This document shows, one piece after another, positions 62,650 through 64,000 of a stretch of 64,000 nucleotides of DNA. Numbering within the stretch: position 1 is the first letter of the stretch; every line of letters begins with the position of its first letter. The stretch lies in assembly GCA_024697065.1 (NCBI GenBank), contig JAILGE010000031.1, positions 62,001-126,000 of the forward strand, written 5' to 3'. Below the pieces are notes generated by a model. The model made no database searches. It was given only the letters and a program-made list of their open reading frames with translations, and was not told where the DNA came from. This DNA is from Lachnospiraceae bacterium (GTDB lineage Bacteria; Bacillota; Clostridia; Lachnospirales; Lachnospiraceae). Made by a program: the position numbers and the translations under genes.

Positions 62650-64000
62650 ATGAATATACAAAAATTCACACAGAATTCCGTAATGGCACTTCAGAATACG
62701 GAAAAGCTCGCATATGAGTATGGCAATCAGGAGATAGAGGAAGAGCACCTTTTATATGCTCTTTTGGAGCTTGGTGACAGTCTGATACTGAAGCTTATCG
62801 AGAAGATGGAGATCAATAAGGAACACTTCGTCGACAGGGTTAAGCAGGGACTGGAAAAGAGAGTCAAAGTTCAGGGCGGACAGGTATTTTTCGGACGCGA
62901 TCTGAATATGGCTTTAAACGGCGCGGAAGATGAAGCAAAGGCCATGGGCGATGACTATGTTTCCGTGGAGCATCTTTTTCTCGCTATGATAAAGCATCCC
63001 AATAAAGAGATAAAAGCCATATTTACGGAGTATGGAATCACCAGAGACCGATTTCTGGGTGTGCTTGCAACTGTAAGAGGAAACCAGAGAGTGACCAGCG
63101 ATAATCCTGAAGCTACCTATGACACGCTTGAAAAGTATGGACAGGATCTGGTGGAAAAAGCAAGGAATCAGAAACTGGATCCGGTTATCGGCAGAGATGC
63201 GGAGATCAGGAACGTGATACGTATCCTTTCCAGAAAGACCAAGAACAATCCTGTTCTCATAGGTGAACCGGGAGTGGGCAAGACCGCAGTGGTTGAGGGA
63301 CTGGCCCAGAGAATAGTTCAGGGGGATGTTCCCGGCGGCCTTAAGGATAAGAAGCTCTTTTCTCTGGATATGGGAGCACTTGTTGCGGGAGCAAAATACA
63401 GAGGTGAGTTTGAGGAGAGATTAAAAGCTGTTTTGGAGGAGGTAAAGAAATCCGAAGGGCAGATAATCCTCTTTATAGATGAGCTGCATACCATAGTAGG
63501 TGCAGGCAAGACCGATGGCGCAATGGATGCTGGAAATATGTTAAAGCCAATGCTCGCAAGAGGCGAGCTTCACTGTATCGGTGCTACGACTCTTGATGAA
63601 TACAGGAAATATATAGAAAAGGATCCCGCTCTCGAGAGACGTTTTCAACCGGTTTTGGTTGATGAACCTACAGTGGAGGATACCATATCGATACTCAGAG
63701 GACTTAAGGAAAGATATGAAGTCTATCATGGTGTCAGGATAATGGATAATGCGCTGGTTGCGGCGGCAACTCTTTCTGACAGGTATATCACAGACAGATT
63801 CCTTCCCGACAAGGCTATCGACCTTGTAGATGAAGCCTGTGCCATGATCAAGACTGAGCTTGATACTTTGCCTACCGAGCTTGATGAGGAACAGCGCAGG
63901 ATCATCCAGATGGAGATTGAGGTTGCTGCTCTTAAAAAAGAAGATGACAACTTAAGTAAAGAACGTCTCGAAGATCTCTCCAGAGAACTTGCCGAGGCAA
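62650..64000 (+). CDS. clpB: ATP-dependent chaperone ClpB (5' part, cut by window end)
   Basis: The first 450 residues of the disaggregase ClpB. The Clp-N repeat domain (about 1-150; [20 protein letters not shown]) is followed by the first AAA+ domain: Walker A GEPGVGKT (about 204-211), Walker [33 protein letters not shown] and [19 protein letters not shown]. The frame then enters the middle coiled coil and runs off the window. GGGGAGG precedes the ATG. CIRCE marks it as an HrcA-controlled heat-shock gene. Confidence 0.96.
   Translation, partial: MNIQKFTQNSVMALQNTEKLAYEYGNQEIEEEHLLYALLELGDSLILKLIEKMEINKEHFVDRVKQGLEKRVKVQGGQVFFGRDLNMALNGAEDEAKAMGDDYVSVEHLFLAMIKHPNKEIKAIFTEYGITRDRFLGVLATVRGNQRVTSDNPEATYDTLEKYGQDLVEKARNQKLDPVIGRDAEIRNVIRILSRKTKNNPVLIGEPGVGKTAVVEGLAQRIVQGDVPGGLKDKKLFSLDMGALVAGAKYRGEFEERLKAVLEEVKKSEGQIILFIDELHTIVGAGKTDGAMDAGNMLKPMLARGELHCIGATTLDEYRKYIEKDPALERRFQPVLVDEPTVEDTISILRGLKERYEVYHGVRIMDNALVAAATLSDRYITDRFLPDKAIDLVDEACAMIKTELDTLPTELDEEQRRIIQMEIEVAALKKEDDNLSKERLEDLSRELAEA

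Noticed and set aside
1-64000. CRISPR arrays, prophage and integrase genes
   Set aside because: No regularly spaced repeats, no Cas-like proteins, no integrase or phage structural motifs were found on either strand.

Overview
The window looks like chromosomal DNA of a motile, anaerobic, plant-fibre-degrading member of the Lachnospiraceae (Clostridia), of the Butyrivibrio/Roseburia type. This is inferred from a cell-anchored family 5 cellulase, pyruvate formate-lyase with its activase, three chemoreceptor genes, a CIRCE/clpB locus, strong GGAGG ribosome sites and gene order; no rRNA gene is present to prove it. No CRISPR array, prophage or intact insertion sequence was found.

Layout. 0-9.5 kb: a 5' fragment of a minus-strand gene; a four-gene + strand run (polyphosphate:AMP phosphotransferase, small HTH protein, GH5 endoglucanase, probable TIM-barrel glycosidase) ending in a terminator; then on the minus strand a zinc-ribbon membrane protein and a REC-GGDEF-EAL protein. 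9.5-17.7 kb: rpsF-ssb-rpsR, then an AT-rich insert led by a c-di-GMP-I riboswitch (one secreted and one membrane-anchored unknown protein), a structured non-coding stretch and a small zinc-ribbon gene, then gdpP-rplI-dnaB-pflA. 17.7-28.4 kb: pflB, an NhaC antiporter, a pyridoxal kinase, mnmA, and a MoxR/DUF58/transglutaminase operon. 28.4-42.7 kb: dnaE (minus), dtd, two small membrane proteins, a decayed non-coding stretch, leuS behind a promoter-plus-hairpin leader, pfkA, an RNA methyltransferase, an ABC-F gene split by a frameshift, proC and an anion permease.

42.7-53 kb is a signalling region: a minus-strand operon of chemoreceptor, FIST-domain hybrid histidine kinase and stand-alone response regulator; tRNA-Ala(CGC); a rhodanese-TtcA fusion; a second chemoreceptor; and an AraC regulator. 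53-64 kb holds a three-gene ABC-2 exporter, a large GNAT/polytopic-membrane fusion, a MATE exporter, a truncated PocR-type chemoreceptor followed by a chemoreceptor-like remnant, and the CIRCE-controlled clpB, cut by the window end.

Themes: cyclic dinucleotide signalling is dense between 7.7 and 15.1 kb (c-di-GMP phosphodiesterase, c-di-GMP riboswitch, c-di-AMP phosphodiesterase). The best candidates for something undescribed are the riboswitch-controlled cassette inserted between rpsR and gdpP, the MCP/FIST-kinase/regulator operon, and the GNAT-membrane fusion. Promoters repeatedly show TGn extended -10 boxes. All functional statements rest on motif recognition by eye; no database search was run.
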